Part shown: one piece after another, positions 19,375-28,094 of the stretch
Numbering within the stretch: position 1 is the stretch's first letter
How the letters are laid out: each line of letters begins with the position of its first letter
Assembly (NCBI GenBank): GCA_913019905.1
Contig: CAJVZD010000015.1
Location: 47,831 to 111,830 of the forward strand
DNA length: 64,000 nucleotides
Direction: 5' to 3'
Origin: an uncultured Cellvibrionales bacterium
Lineage (GTDB): Bacteria; Pseudomonadota; Gammaproteobacteria; Pseudomonadales; Dasaniaceae
The notes under the pieces: generated by a model
What the model saw: the letters and a program-made list of their open reading frames with translations, nothing else
Databases searched by the model: none
What the model was told of the DNA's origin: nothing
Position numbers and translations under genes: made by a program

Positions 19375-19818
19375 CTCTTATTAATATTTGGCTCCGATCA
19401 ATACCCAGTGGTGATTTATACATAGTTCAAGCTAAGACCTACCTCCAAGTAATTTCCTGACTCAATTAATATTTGACAGCTACGACCCATAAATCACCTA
19501 CTAATCTCCCCGGGTTTAAACGGTGACATTGTACTTATTTGTAATCCTTTCGTGTTCAACAGACAATATCCATGACACGGATCCGGAGACACCATTTTTG
19601 GGTCGACTCTGAGCTACTTAACCATGATGGAGTTTGTCGAATTATGCCATCCGCTCCTATTATTTCGCTAATCATCCTAATTGATAAAAAATTGTATAAA
19701 AGTTGTCCGATAAGGCTTTAATATGGCTGCACTTACGACTATGATAGCGCCCTCTTTTTTGGCGGCATTAATTTGCAGTCATTAACCGGCGACCAACCTC
19801 GATATTTCAGGATACAGC
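19375..19818. other. Intergenic region upstream of dusB-fis
   Basis: 444 bp without a credible ORF. It is the likely control region for dusB-fis. A 10-bp inverted repeat, GGTGATTTAT (19410-19419) with ATAAATCACC (19489-19498), and an 11-bp direct repeat ATTAATATTTG (19380-19390 and 19465-19475) lie in its first part. An AT-rich stretch at 19680-19725 could hold the promoter, but no consensus pair is convincing. Confidence 0.45.
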
Positions 19819-21015
19819 GTGCTTCAAATCGGCCCCTATCGGCTCGACAGCTTAGTTGTCTTAGCTCCCATGGCAGGCGTCACTGATCTTCCGTTCAGGC
19901 AACTGTGTCGGAAACAGGGCGCGGGCTTGGTTGTTTCTGAAATGATTACCAGTGATACGCGTCTATGGAAAACGCGAAAATCCCAGTATCGAATGGCCAA
20001 CAGCCACGAAATAGAGCCCCGGTCAGTGCAAATTGCCGGCAGCGATCCAGTCATGATGGCACAGGCCGCGATCGCAAGCGTAGAAAATGGCGCACAAATA
20101 GTCGACATTAATATGGGTTGCCCAGCTAAGAAGGTTTGCAAAAAAGCGGCCGGTTCAGCGCTGATGAAAGACGAAAAATTGGTGGCCGAGATTCTTCAAT
20201 CGGTGGTCAATGCCGTTGACATACCGGTAACTCTGAAAACGCGAACCGGCTGGGCCTTAGACCAACGTAACGCTGTAACGATTGCAAAGATCGCAGAAGA
20301 CTGCGGAATCCAAGCGCTCGCTATACACGGTAGAACAAGGGCATGTGCTTTTCGCGGAGAAGTCGAATACGACACGATTGCGGACGTAAAATCTAGAATT
20401 GGCATTCCGGTCATTGCCAACGGTGATATCGATTCGCCGCAAAAAGCGCTCGAGGTAATAAAATATACCAATGCCGATGCCATTATGATTGGCAGAGCAG
20501 CCCAAGGTAGACCATGGATCTGCAAAGAAATAGATCAATATTTGCTCAACGGTGTTATAGTTGCGCCGCCAAAAAAAGAGCAAGTAAAAAAAATATTACT
20601 AGAGCACCTGCATGCCCTATACGAATTTTACGACGAATTTATGGGCGTAAAGATTGCCAGAAAACATGTTAGTTGGTACTTGCAATCACAGACGACCTAT
20701 GAAATTAGCCAAAGTGAAGAGAAAAGTACGATGGGACGGCAGAACGCGCTATCTCCTAAGGTATTTCGACAATTCTTTAATAAGTTAGAGCATGCAGAAC
20801 TACAAACACAAGCGATCAACGACTACTTTGATCAGTCGCCGGACGACAATTTGATTTTGGACAATTCCACGATTGTAAATACCGGCAACAATACCAGCAC
20901 GAATACATTTATCGAAACCCAAAAAAAAATCATTAACGAAACCAGTAAAAACACCGATAACGCTCACTTACGTGACGCAGCGGTGAAAAACCACCAAGAG
21001 GTAATTGCAGCATGA
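19819..21015 (+). CDS. dusB: tRNA-dihydrouridine synthase B
   Basis: FMN enzyme that reduces U to dihydrouridine at a tRNA D-loop site. [20 protein letters not shown] (about residues 14-33) is the FMN-barrel start. [19 protein letters not shown] carries the catalytic Cys101, and [12 protein letters not shown] and NGDIDSP follow. The start is a GTG. The core ends near residue 340; a further 58 residues form an Asn/Thr-rich, low-complexity tail not expected in DusB. The stop overlaps the fis start (ATGA), so the two are translationally coupled, as is classic for dusB-fis. Confidence 0.95.
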   Translation: MLQIGPYRLDSLVVLAPMAGVTDLPFRQLCRKQGAGLVVSEMITSDTRLWKTRKSQYRMANSHEIEPRSVQIAGSDPVMMAQAAIASVENGAQIVDINMGCPAKKVCKKAAGSALMKDEKLVAEILQSVVNAVDIPVTLKTRTGWALDQRNAVTIAKIAEDCGIQALAIHGRTRACAFRGEVEYDTIADVKSRIGIPVIANGDIDSPQKALEVIKYTNADAIMIGRAAQGRPWICKEIDQYLLNGVIVAPPKKEQVKKILLEHLHALYEFYDEFMGVKIARKHVSWYLQSQTTYEISQSEEKSTMGRQNALSPKVFRQFFNKLEHAELQTQAINDYFDQSPDDNLILDNSTIVNTGNNTSTNTFIETQKKIINETSKNTDNAHLRDAAVKNHQEVIAA

Positions 21016-21353
21016 AAAATAGTGACACTCTACCGGGTAGCGCAGCTACAACAGTCGCTGAATCAGTGTCAGAACACGACCAAATTGATCAAAAACAACA
21101 TTTAACGAACGCACCCGTTGCGCAAGCTCAAACGCTTCGGGATAGTGTTTCCATAGCCCTTAAGAATTACTTCGCGCACTTAGAAGGCCAAGCGGTTACT
21201 GATGTTTACGAAATGGTGTTATCTGAAGTCGAAGCGCCTCTGCTTGAAGAAGTCATGAAGTATACGCGTAATAATCAGACCAAAGCATCGACGCTATTAG
21301 GCTTAAACCGGGGTACTTTACGCAAGAAATTAAAGCTGTACGATTTACTCTAA
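21012..21353 (+). CDS. fis: DNA-binding protein Fis
   Basis: Nucleoid-associated bending protein that activates rRNA promoters. The C-terminal helix-turn-helix is intact: the segment from [17 protein letters not shown] to [16 protein letters not shown] fills the last 33 residues. The central dimerisation helices ([13 protein letters not shown]...) are conserved. At 113 residues it is about 15 longer than E. coli Fis because of a Ser/Gln-rich N-terminal arm. It overlaps dusB by 4 nt and is followed by a strong terminator. Confidence 0.96.
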   Translation: MKNSDTLPGSAATTVAESVSEHDQIDQKQHLTNAPVAQAQTLRDSVSIALKNYFAHLEGQAVTDVYEMVLSEVEAPLLEEVMKYTRNNQTKASTLLGLNRGTLRKKLKLYDLL

Positions 21354-21374
21354 TCGATGATTTCCTAAACGGCT

Positions 21375-21402
21375 AAGGGGTGACATATTCACCCCTTTTT
21401 TC
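21375..21402 (+). terminator. Rho-independent terminator after fis
   Basis: AAGGGGTGA (21375-21383) and TCACCCCTT (21389-21397) form a perfect 9-bp stem with a 5-nt loop, followed directly by a run of T. It ends dusB-fis before purH. Confidence 0.9.
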
Positions 21403-21498
21403 GTTTCAGGATTGTGTGTTTATCAATACATTGAGTCTTTTTTACTGAATAAGCATCCGTACAAAACATTCACCAACAAAGGGGTTGAGACGTTCACC

Positions 21499-23073
21499 AT
21501 GAAAAATGACAATTTTCTACCTATTAAACGCGCACTAATCAGTGTCTCCGACAAATCCGGCATTGTTGAATTCGCGAAGGCATTGCAAGTTCATGATGTC
21601 GAAATCCTGTCAACCGGCGGCACCTACAAATTACTAAGAGAAAGCGGCGTGAATGTCGTTGAAGTTTCCGACTACACCGGCTTTCCAGAAATGATGGACG
21701 GGCGCGTAAAAACTCTCCATCCAAAAGTTCACGGCGGCATTCTCGGGCGCAGAGGTCAAGATGATGCTGTCATGCTTGAGCACGGCATTAACGCCATCGA
21801 TATGGTTGTTGTAAACTTATATCCCTTCGAACAAACAGTAGCCAACCCTGATTGTTCCCTGGAAGACGCGATCGAAAATATCGATATTGGCGGGCCAACG
21901 ATGGTACGCGCTGCGGCCAAAAATAATGCCTTTGTTAACATTGTTGTCAATGCTTCGGATTACGACGCCATACTAACGGAGATGAAGGAGAATAACGGCT
22001 CGACATCACAACTAACTCGATTTGATTTGGCGATTAAAGCCTATGAGCATACCGCGTCTTACGACGGTGCTATCGCAAATTATTTCGGTCATAAAGTTGC
22101 AGGGGGTAACGACAACTTCCCCAGAACATTTAATACCCAATTTACGAAAACTCAAGATATGCGCTACGGTGAAAATTCTCACCAGAAATCGGCATTTTAT
22201 GTCGAAAAAAATCCAGCAGCCGGCTCAATTGCTACCGCAAAACAATTACAAGGCAAAGAGTTGTCGCACAATAATATTGCTGATACTGACGCTGCGCTGG
22301 AGTGCGTAAAGCAGTTTTCAGAACCCGCCTGCGTTATCGTTAAACACGCTAATCCTTGTGGCGTCGCGCTAGCAGCGAATATTACCGATGCCTACAAGCT
22401 CGCTTTTGAGACAGATACCGAGTCAGCTTTTGGCGGAATAATTGCGTTTAATCGTGAGTTGGATGCAGCTACTGCAGAGCTTATTTGCGAGCGTCAGTTT
22501 GTCGAAGTGATTATCGCGCCAACGGTTTCCCGCGACGCGATCGCAGCCGTTGCAGCAAAGAAAAATGTTCGTCTTTTAGAGTGTGGAGTCTGGGGAGCAG
22601 AGCAAGCCGCTTTCGACTACAAACGCGTCAATGGCGGTATGTTGGTACAAGATCGCGATTTAGGTCTTATCACCGAAGCTGATTTGCAAATCGTCACGAA
22701 ACGCCAACCCTCTGAAAGCGAAATCCGCGATTTACTTTTCACCTGGAAAGTCGCGAAGTTTGTTAAATCCAATGCAATCGTTTACGGTAATAACTGCCAG
22801 ACTATTGGCGTTGGAGCAGGTCAGATGAGCCGCATCAATTCCGCTCGAATTGCCGGTATAAAGGCAGAGCACGCCGGCCTAACCGTAACGGGTTCGGTCA
22901 TGGCTTCCGATGCTTTTTTCCCTTTTCGTGACGGTATCGATAACGCAGCGTCCGTTGGTATCAGTTGCGTCATTCAGCCGGGCGGCTCAATTAGAGACGA
23001 AGAAGTTATCGCAGCGGCTGATGAAGCTAATATGGCGATGGTATTTACTGGCATGAGGCACTTCAGACATTAA
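21499..23073 (+). CDS. purH: Bifunctional AICAR formyltransferase / IMP cyclohydrolase
   Basis: Catalyses the last two steps of IMP synthesis. The N-terminal cyclohydrolase (MGS-like) domain begins [21 protein letters not shown] and contains [14 protein letters not shown] and [13 protein letters not shown]. The formyltransferase half contains [11 protein letters not shown] with the catalytic Lys-His. I start at ATG 21499 (524 residues, close to E. coli's 529); the open frame extends to 21412 but would run into the fis terminator region. No PurR-type box is visible. purD follows. Confidence 0.96.
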   Translation: MKNDNFLPIKRALISVSDKSGIVEFAKALQVHDVEILSTGGTYKLLRESGVNVVEVSDYTGFPEMMDGRVKTLHPKVHGGILGRRGQDDAVMLEHGINAIDMVVVNLYPFEQTVANPDCSLEDAIENIDIGGPTMVRAAAKNNAFVNIVVNASDYDAILTEMKENNGSTSQLTRFDLAIKAYEHTASYDGAIANYFGHKVAGGNDNFPRTFNTQFTKTQDMRYGENSHQKSAFYVEKNPAAGSIATAKQLQGKELSHNNIADTDAALECVKQFSEPACVIVKHANPCGVALAANITDAYKLAFETDTESAFGGIIAFNRELDAATAELICERQFVEVIIAPTVSRDAIAAVAAKKNVRLLECGVWGAEQAAFDYKRVNGGMLVQDRDLGLITEADLQIVTKRQPSESEIRDLLFTWKVAKFVKSNAIVYGNNCQTIGVGAGQMSRINSARIAGIKAEHAGLTVTGSVMASDAFFPFRDGIDNAASVGISCVIQPGGSIRDEEVIAAADEANMAMVFTGMRHFRH

Positions 23074-23161
23074 CAAACGGTCGTCCGGTGGGCTGTTTTA
23101 TTCTGTACACCGGACCCCATGTTTTATTCGTCGACCTCTCAAATAAATTGGATCATTCAAA

Positions 23162-24448
23162 ATGAACGTACTCGTAATAGGCTCCGGCGGCCGCGAACAT
23201 GCCCTAGCTTGGAAAATAGCTGAATCGCCTGACGTACAGGAGGTTTTTGTTGCACCGGGTAATGCCGGAACAGCACTGGAAGCCGGTTGCAGCAACGTTG
23301 CCATCGACAGTATGGACTTTCTTTCTCTTACGACTTTCGCCAAAGAAAATAACGTCGATCTCACGATCGTGGGTCCCGAAGCGCCTCTAGTTGCAGGTAT
23401 TGTCGACTATTTTTCCGAACAGGGCTTACGCTGCTTCGGTCCAAGTAAAGGCGCATCTCAACTCGAAGGATCCAAAGCATTCACTAAAGATTTTCTATCT
23501 CGAAACTCCATTCCCAGCTCCGCCTACGAAACATTTACCGATGTCGACCTCGCTGTTTCGTACATCGTAAAACAAGGTGCTCCCATCGTTGTAAAAGCCG
23601 ATGGCCTCGCTGCAGGCAAGGGCGTCATCGTTGCTATGACAGAACAAGAAGCCATTGATGCGGTAAAGGATATGTTAGCTGGCAACGCCTTTGGGGAAGC
23701 CGGCCACCGGGTCGTCATCGAAGATTTTCTGGAAGGCGAGGAAGCCAGTTTTATCGTTATGGTCGATGGCACTCACATTCTGCCGATGGCAACCAGCCAG
23801 GACCACAAACGAGCGGCGGACGGTGACACGGGACCCAATACCGGCGGCATGGGTGCCTATTCACCCGCACCCGTTGTTACACCTGAAGTGTTTGACCGCA
23901 TAATGAGTGATGTTATAGAGCCTACCGTTGTCGGAATGGCCGCCGAAGGCAATAGCTATACCGGATTTCTGTATGCGGGACTCATGATTAACGCAGCCGG
24001 TGAACCAAAAGTTATTGAATATAATTGTCGCTTCGGAGATCCCGAAACTCAGCCGATAATGATGCGTTTAAATGGTGACCTGGCCGCTATGTGCAACGCT
24101 GCCATTGACGGTAAGCTCGATACTATTAACGCGCAATGGGATCCGAGATGTGCAGTCGGTGTGGTCTTAGCGGCGGGTGGTTATCCGGGAAGCTATGACA
24201 AAAACGAACTTATTTCAGGCTTGCCTGAAACCGCTGGCGACGATACAAAAGTGTTCCACGCAGGTACCAAGTTAGTCAATGACGATGTTCTCACCAATGG
24301 CGGTCGAGTTCTTTGCGCGACGGCGCTGGGCAATTCGGTTACCGAGGCTCAGGAAAAAGCCTACGAACAGGTGAAGGCTATCGACTGGAAGAACGTTTAT
24401 TACAGAACAGACATTGCCTATCGAGCGATTGAACGGGAAAAACAATAG
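23162..24448 (+). CDS. purD: Phosphoribosylamine-glycine ligase (GARS)
   Basis: ATP-grasp enzyme for the second step of purine synthesis. VLVIGSGGREHALAWKIAES opens the N-terminal domain; VVKADGLAAGKGV is the ATP loop, and YNCRFGDPETQ near residue 288 is the metal and catalytic segment. 428 residues is full length. In the 88-nt spacer after purH, GTCCGGTG (23083-23090) and CACCGGAC (23108-23115) can pair as a hairpin with a 17-nt loop, but there is no good T-run, so read-through from purH is likely. Confidence 0.96.
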   Translation: MNVLVIGSGGREHALAWKIAESPDVQEVFVAPGNAGTALEAGCSNVAIDSMDFLSLTTFAKENNVDLTIVGPEAPLVAGIVDYFSEQGLRCFGPSKGASQLEGSKAFTKDFLSRNSIPSSAYETFTDVDLAVSYIVKQGAPIVVKADGLAAGKGVIVAMTEQEAIDAVKDMLAGNAFGEAGHRVVIEDFLEGEEASFIVMVDGTHILPMATSQDHKRAADGDTGPNTGGMGAYSPAPVVTPEVFDRIMSDVIEPTVVGMAAEGNSYTGFLYAGLMINAAGEPKVIEYNCRFGDPETQPIMMRLNGDLAAMCNAAIDGKLDTINAQWDPRCAVGVVLAAGGYPGSYDKNELISGLPETAGDDTKVFHAGTKLVNDDVLTNGGRVLCATALGNSVTEAQEKAYEQVKAIDWKNVYYRTDIAYRAIEREKQ

Positions 24449-24564
24449 CGCTCCGACATCGCCGATATATTTGAGTAATAGAAATACTGCTATTCATGAA
24501 AGCAAGCGGTAGTTTCGATGCTTCTATTCGGCGATGCTTTACAGCGACGATAAACTACCGAAAA

Positions 24565-24590
24565 CCCGAACAGGGATTTCGGGATTTTTG
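24565..24590 (+). terminator. Probable terminator after purD
   Basis: CCCGAA (24565-24570) and TTCGGG (24578-24583) form a 6-bp stem followed by ATTTTTG. Just upstream, GGTAGTTT and AAACTACC (24509-24559) are half-sites of a longer imperfect hairpin. A modest terminator between purD and coq7. Confidence 0.5.
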
Positions 24591-24622
24591 TTGTTAGGAA
24601 TTAATTATTAACGGGTATTACC

Positions 24623-25270
24623 ATGCGACGTCATTTATCCTTTGTCGATAAACTAATCATTAATGCAGATTTAGCACTACGTACTCTTGCCCCGAATGCG
24701 GCAACGGCTGCCCGTCAGAACCCAGCACAGGATCTTTCGTCGGATGATGTCGAGTTTAGCGAAAAAGACCGGGAACATGTGGCAGGTTTGATGCGAATAA
24801 ACCACACGGGAGAAGTTTGCGCGCAAGCGCTTTACCAAGGTCAGGCACTAACAGCAAAATTACCCACCGTGAAGGAAGAAATGGATCAAGCGGCCAAAGA
24901 GGAAATTGACCACTTGGTATGGTGTGAGGAGAGGCTGACTCAATTAGGCAGCAGAACCAGCCTGCTAAATCCGCTATTTTATACTGCTTCGTTTTCCGTT
25001 GGCGCCTTAGCAGGTTTAGCCGGAGACAAATGGAGCCTAGGATTTGTAGCGGCAACTGAAGACCAGGTATGTGAACACTTGGAACAGCATTTATCAGAAA
25101 TTCCCGAAACAGACGCAAAAACTCGCGCCATATTACAACAAATGCTCATCGACGAAAAAGCCCATGGCACCAAAGCGCTTCAGGCGGGCGGAAAAGTCTT
25201 TCGACCCAAGGTCAAAACGATTATGTCTGCAATTTCAAAAATAATGACAAAAACAACGTATCGTATTTAA
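24623..25270 (+). CDS. coq7: Demethoxyubiquinone hydroxylase (Coq7 type)
   Basis: Di-iron hydroxylase of ubiquinone synthesis (C6 hydroxylation), the alternative to UbiF. The ferritin-like iron ligands are visible: Glu in [18 protein letters not shown] (about residues 55-72), [13 protein letters not shown] (a Glu...His pair), CEHLEQHL and DEKAHG near residue 175. 215 residues is the usual length. It appears to be monocistronic and converges with the flagellin gene. Confidence 0.94.
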   Translation: MRRHLSFVDKLIINADLALRTLAPNAATAARQNPAQDLSSDDVEFSEKDREHVAGLMRINHTGEVCAQALYQGQALTAKLPTVKEEMDQAAKEEIDHLVWCEERLTQLGSRTSLLNPLFYTASFSVGALAGLAGDKWSLGFVAATEDQVCEHLEQHLSEIPETDAKTRAILQQMLIDEKAHGTKALQAGGKVFRPKVKTIMSAISKIMTKTTYRI

Positions 25271-25290
25271 TGGCTTCGAATTTGCCCGAC

Positions 25291-25350
25291 AGATTTTTTC
25301 ACGGTAGGTTTTATCAAGATAGACTTTATCAAGACAGGTTTTTTCAAGAC
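25291..25350. repeat. 15-bp tandem repeat at the flagellin stop codon
   Basis: Three close copies with exact 15-bp spacing (25306-25320, 25321-25335, 25336-25350), consensus AGGTTTTATCAAGAC, and a weaker fourth at 25291-25305. On the minus strand each copy carries an in-frame TGA, the first being the flagellin stop, so the array repeats the stop codon. Confidence 0.85.
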
Positions 25351-26153
25351 AAAAGTCGCAACACCAACTGAGAGTCACTGTTGGCCTGTGCCTGTAGGGC
25401 AATTCCCACTTGCTGCTGAATCCCGCCTTTTACGTTATTGCTAACTTCTTTCGCAATATCTGCATCCTGCAGGCGACTGCGAGATTGCTCGCTGTTTATT
25501 CGGCTCGTCTGCAAATTATTTACCGTGGATTCGAGCCGATTAGTTATCGCACCCAATTCCCCCTGCCGACTACCTACCGCCTCGATGAAATCGTCAATGC
25601 CGCCCAGAGCACTGGTGGCGCCGGCCTGCGTGGAGACATCGATAGAAAGTAGTGCATTAATATCTGAACCGAAGTCACGGCCACCGAACTCTATGCTATC
25701 TCCGGCTTTATCCCCAACCTGAAAACTAATATTGTCGTCATTCGTGAATAGATCAACACCATTAAACTGAGCATCGTTTAAGCGGCTAGCTATGCCTTCT
25801 TGTAACTGGCTTACCTCAGTTTGCAAGGTTGAACGGTCACTGTCACTCAAAATACCATTGGCGGCCTGAAGCGATAATTCCCGTATACGTTGAGCATCGT
25901 CTGTTACCGTAGACAAGGTTCCACCAGCAACCTGCGCGTAAGAAACACCATCAACCGCATTACGAATAGCCTGGCTAAAGCCTTCGCTTTGACTAATTAA
26001 TCGATTTATTATCGCCAAGCCCGCTGCATTGTCGCCAGCACTGTTTACCTGCTTACCGGAACTAATGCGCTCAGCGGCCGTTTGCTGAGTATTTTGCGAT
26101 TGAATTAGACTTCGCTGCAAACCCAGTGGATTTTGACCGATACCTTGAACCAT
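25344..26153 (-). CDS. Short flagellin
   Basis: 269 residues. Only the terminal helical domains are present: N-terminal QQTAAERISSGKQVNSAGDNAAGLAI and C-terminal SRLQDADIAKEVSNNVKGGI with QQVGIALQAQAN. The variable central domains (D2/D3) are absent. The N-terminus starts MVQGIGQNPLGLQRSLIQSQ, unlike the usual MAxxINTNxxSLxAQ. The ATG at 26153 has GGAG 7 nt upstream; an in-frame TTG six codons earlier is less likely. No other flagellar gene is in the window, so it is an isolated copy, perhaps a minor filament subunit or a structural relative. Confidence 0.88.
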   Translation of the reverse strand: MVQGIGQNPLGLQRSLIQSQNTQQTAAERISSGKQVNSAGDNAAGLAIINRLISQSEGFSQAIRNAVDGVSYAQVAGGTLSTVTDDAQRIRELSLQAANGILSDSDRSTLQTEVSQLQEGIASRLNDAQFNGVDLFTNDDNISFQVGDKAGDSIEFGGRDFGSDINALLSIDVSTQAGATSALGGIDDFIEAVGSRQGELGAITNRLESTVNNLQTSRINSEQSRSRLQDADIAKEVSNNVKGGIQQQVGIALQAQANSDSQLVLRLLS

Positions 26154-26362
26154 TTCGTCACTCCAAACCAACTGTAAATTCCGCGAGGATCAAACATTGA
26201 AAGCCTAATACTAAAGCTCTCAGGACGACGATGGCCAAACACCAGCCATTGATACCTCCACGTCAAGACTCGCAGTTTAGCATTTTCAGAATTCTAATAG
26301 GCAGCCCACTTAGAATGGTTTGCATCTAATAGAAATTATTTATAACCAGATCGGAGATTGAA

Positions 26363-26863
26363 TCACTCTTCCAAAACCACAGTCACGTCGGCAGTTTTGC
26401 AATAGGTTTGCTGTAAGATTAAAGCGTCATTACTGGCGCGATGGCGTCTAAAATCACTAGCTTGAGTTAGATTTTCTTTTGTCTCATGCCATACTTCAAG
26501 CTGGTGCTCGTTGAGTAAACTGCGCAATGACTCCAATTTAAAACGTTGCCCAACGTTAGCGTATTCAAATAGCAAAGCCAGCCAACTGCTATCATTGCCC
26601 CAGGCATCGCTATACACCACCTGGCCCGCTAACCAGCTATTTAAAAAATTGGCAACTTCTGCAACACTCTTTCCGTGACGATTGAGTTCTTCTCGACTAA
26701 TACCGTGCAACCCCTCGGCGCTATCATCCCAATGCACCCATTCGGGTTCCCGACGAATTATCATGCAGCGGGTTTCTCCGCTCGCTAATGCAACGCCTAC
26801 CTCAATCGGATAACTTCCTCTACCGAAGCCCGAAGCTTCGACATCAATTATCAGTGGCCGCAT
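26363..26863 (-). CDS. DEDDh-type 3'-5' exonuclease domain protein
   Basis: 166 residues with an RNase H-like exonuclease fold. LIIDVEASG near the N-terminus gives the DxE motif, YSDAWGNDSSWL supplies the second Asp, and HRASNDA near residue 142 is the His-x4-Asp of the DEDDh group (DnaQ-like). It has AGGAG 10 nt before the ATG. The small single-domain size and lack of partner domains leave its substrate open. Its neighbours on the same strand are separated by 200-250 nt, so it is probably its own unit. Confidence 0.78.
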   Translation of the reverse strand: MRPLIIDVEASGFGRGSYPIEVGVALASGETRCMIIRREPEWVHWDDSAEGLHGISREELNRHGKSVAEVANFLNSWLAGQVVYSDAWGNDSSWLALLFEYANVGQRFKLESLRSLLNEHQLEVWHETKENLTQASDFRRHRASNDALILQQTYCKTADVTVVLEE

Positions 26864-27107
26864 ACCGACATTTCTCCTATTAGCAGATCAACCACAACGT
26901 CAACATTAGCGATAACTAAAAAGGGATCCCACTTCTTGACCGTGGAGTCGACAATTGCGCACAATCGAAGAAGGATATACTCGAAAGTAATGGTTACAAC
27001 ATCGGCCCGCTAGAGAAAAGATTAAATAGCCTTATAACTATTGTAGATAACAATTAGCGTCTGTTCAAAATTTCGACGCGAACTTATTGGCTGAGGATTG
27101 TTGCGAG

Positions 27108-27704
27108 TTACTGACTGACGTCTTCTAAAAAATCCAGTATTAAATCTATTCGTTCAACGGGGTCTTCCAACAGCAAATATTTATATTGCGTGGATGAATC
27201 GATCGGTAGATATTGCGATAAAAGAAAACTCAATTGACTCACATCACTGGCTTCATCTTCAAATTTGAGCTGACGTAATTGCTGATGTTGCATGAGCTGG
27301 TTTAGCAAGAGCGTTAACTCAGAAAAATTTTCTAACAAAGGCACGGCTTCTTCTTCCTCTACCCAATCAATTTCGGCCTTATACAAGCCATTTTTCTCCT
27401 GCCAGCTGGAGGTAATTCGAAACTTACTTTTACCCTCGATGGTCGTGCTCAACTTCCCATCGCCAAGATCGTCAAAATCAATGATTTTGGCATAGGTTCC
27501 CGTTTTTTCAAATCTGGTCTCAACGGTTGAAGATACCGTATTCACCTCGGCTCCCTGTTGCAAGTGAACGAGACCAAAACCAGAATCACTTTTTAAACAA
27601 GAGCTAACCAAATCAAGATAACGCGGTTCGAAAATTCTTAAGGACATACGGCCACTGGGGAAAAGTACTGCGTTAAGTGGGAAAAGAGGAATTGTCTCAA
27701 ACAT
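27108..27704 (-). CDS. Lon N-terminal-domain (substrate-binding) protein
   Basis: 198 residues resembling the LON substrate-binding domain alone, without ATPase or protease. IPLFPLNAVLFPSGRMSLRIFEPRYLDLV opens the domain (quoted segment spans about residues 4-32; key features are the FPLxxVLFPG-like strand and the IFEPRY motif), and GFGLVHLQQGAEV follows. The Lon ATPase Walker motifs are absent and the frame ends normally, so it is a stand-alone family member and not a truncated lon. Function not established. Confidence 0.82.
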   Translation of the reverse strand: MFETIPLFPLNAVLFPSGRMSLRIFEPRYLDLVSSCLKSDSGFGLVHLQQGAEVNTVSSTVETRFEKTGTYAKIIDFDDLGDGKLSTTIEGKSKFRITSSWQEKNGLYKAEIDWVEEEEAVPLLENFSELTLLLNQLMQHQQLRQLKFEDEASDVSQLSFLLSQYLPIDSSTQYKYLLLEDPVERIDLILDFLEDVSQ

Positions 27705-27782
27705 TATGACTTTCTCACTGGTAAGAGATCGTATTCAAGCTATCCCAATCTCACGATTAATTATTATTTTGCTTACTATTCA

Positions 27783-28040
27783 TTAGTCACTGGCGGTCGT
27801 ATTTTCTAACCAAACAAGAGTGTCTAAAGCCTGATTGCGGTTGTCACCACAAATGTCTGGTTCGGCCAAAAACGACTTGCATGCCAAGGGTCGATCTTTA
27901 CTGTCAAACAGCTCGCAACTATTGTTTTCAGCAAGATGAATACATCGTACGCCGGCCGGCTTGCCGTCTGGCATGCCGGGAATAAAGCTGCTTATAGATG
28001 GCGCGATACAACATGCACCGCAATTATAACGGCATTGCAT
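27783..28040 (-). CDS. YkgJ-family cysteine cluster protein
   Basis: 85 residues with the CxxxCxxCC cluster at the N-terminus (Cys3, 7, 10, 11) and four more cysteines (about 33, 42, 54 and 63) in the RCIHL, SCELF, ACKSF and ICGDN contexts. This matches the putative zinc or iron-binding YkgJ/UPF0153 group, whose role is unknown. It begins with GAGGAG 10 nt before the ATG and lies 54 nt after the RND gene on the same strand, so it may share its transcript. Confidence 0.85.
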   Translation of the reverse strand: MQCRYNCGACCIAPSISSFIPGMPDGKPAGVRCIHLAENNSCELFDSKDRPLACKSFLAEPDICGDNRNQALDTLVWLENTTASD

Positions 28041-28094
28041 AGTGCTAACACTCCTCTAATCCTACGTTTGCCCGCGGGTTTCCCCCTCTAACGA

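Noticed and set aside
23083..23115. Hairpin between purH and purD as a riboswitch or terminator
   Set aside because: 8-bp stem with a 17-nt loop and no proper T-run; no known purine riboswitch features in this position.
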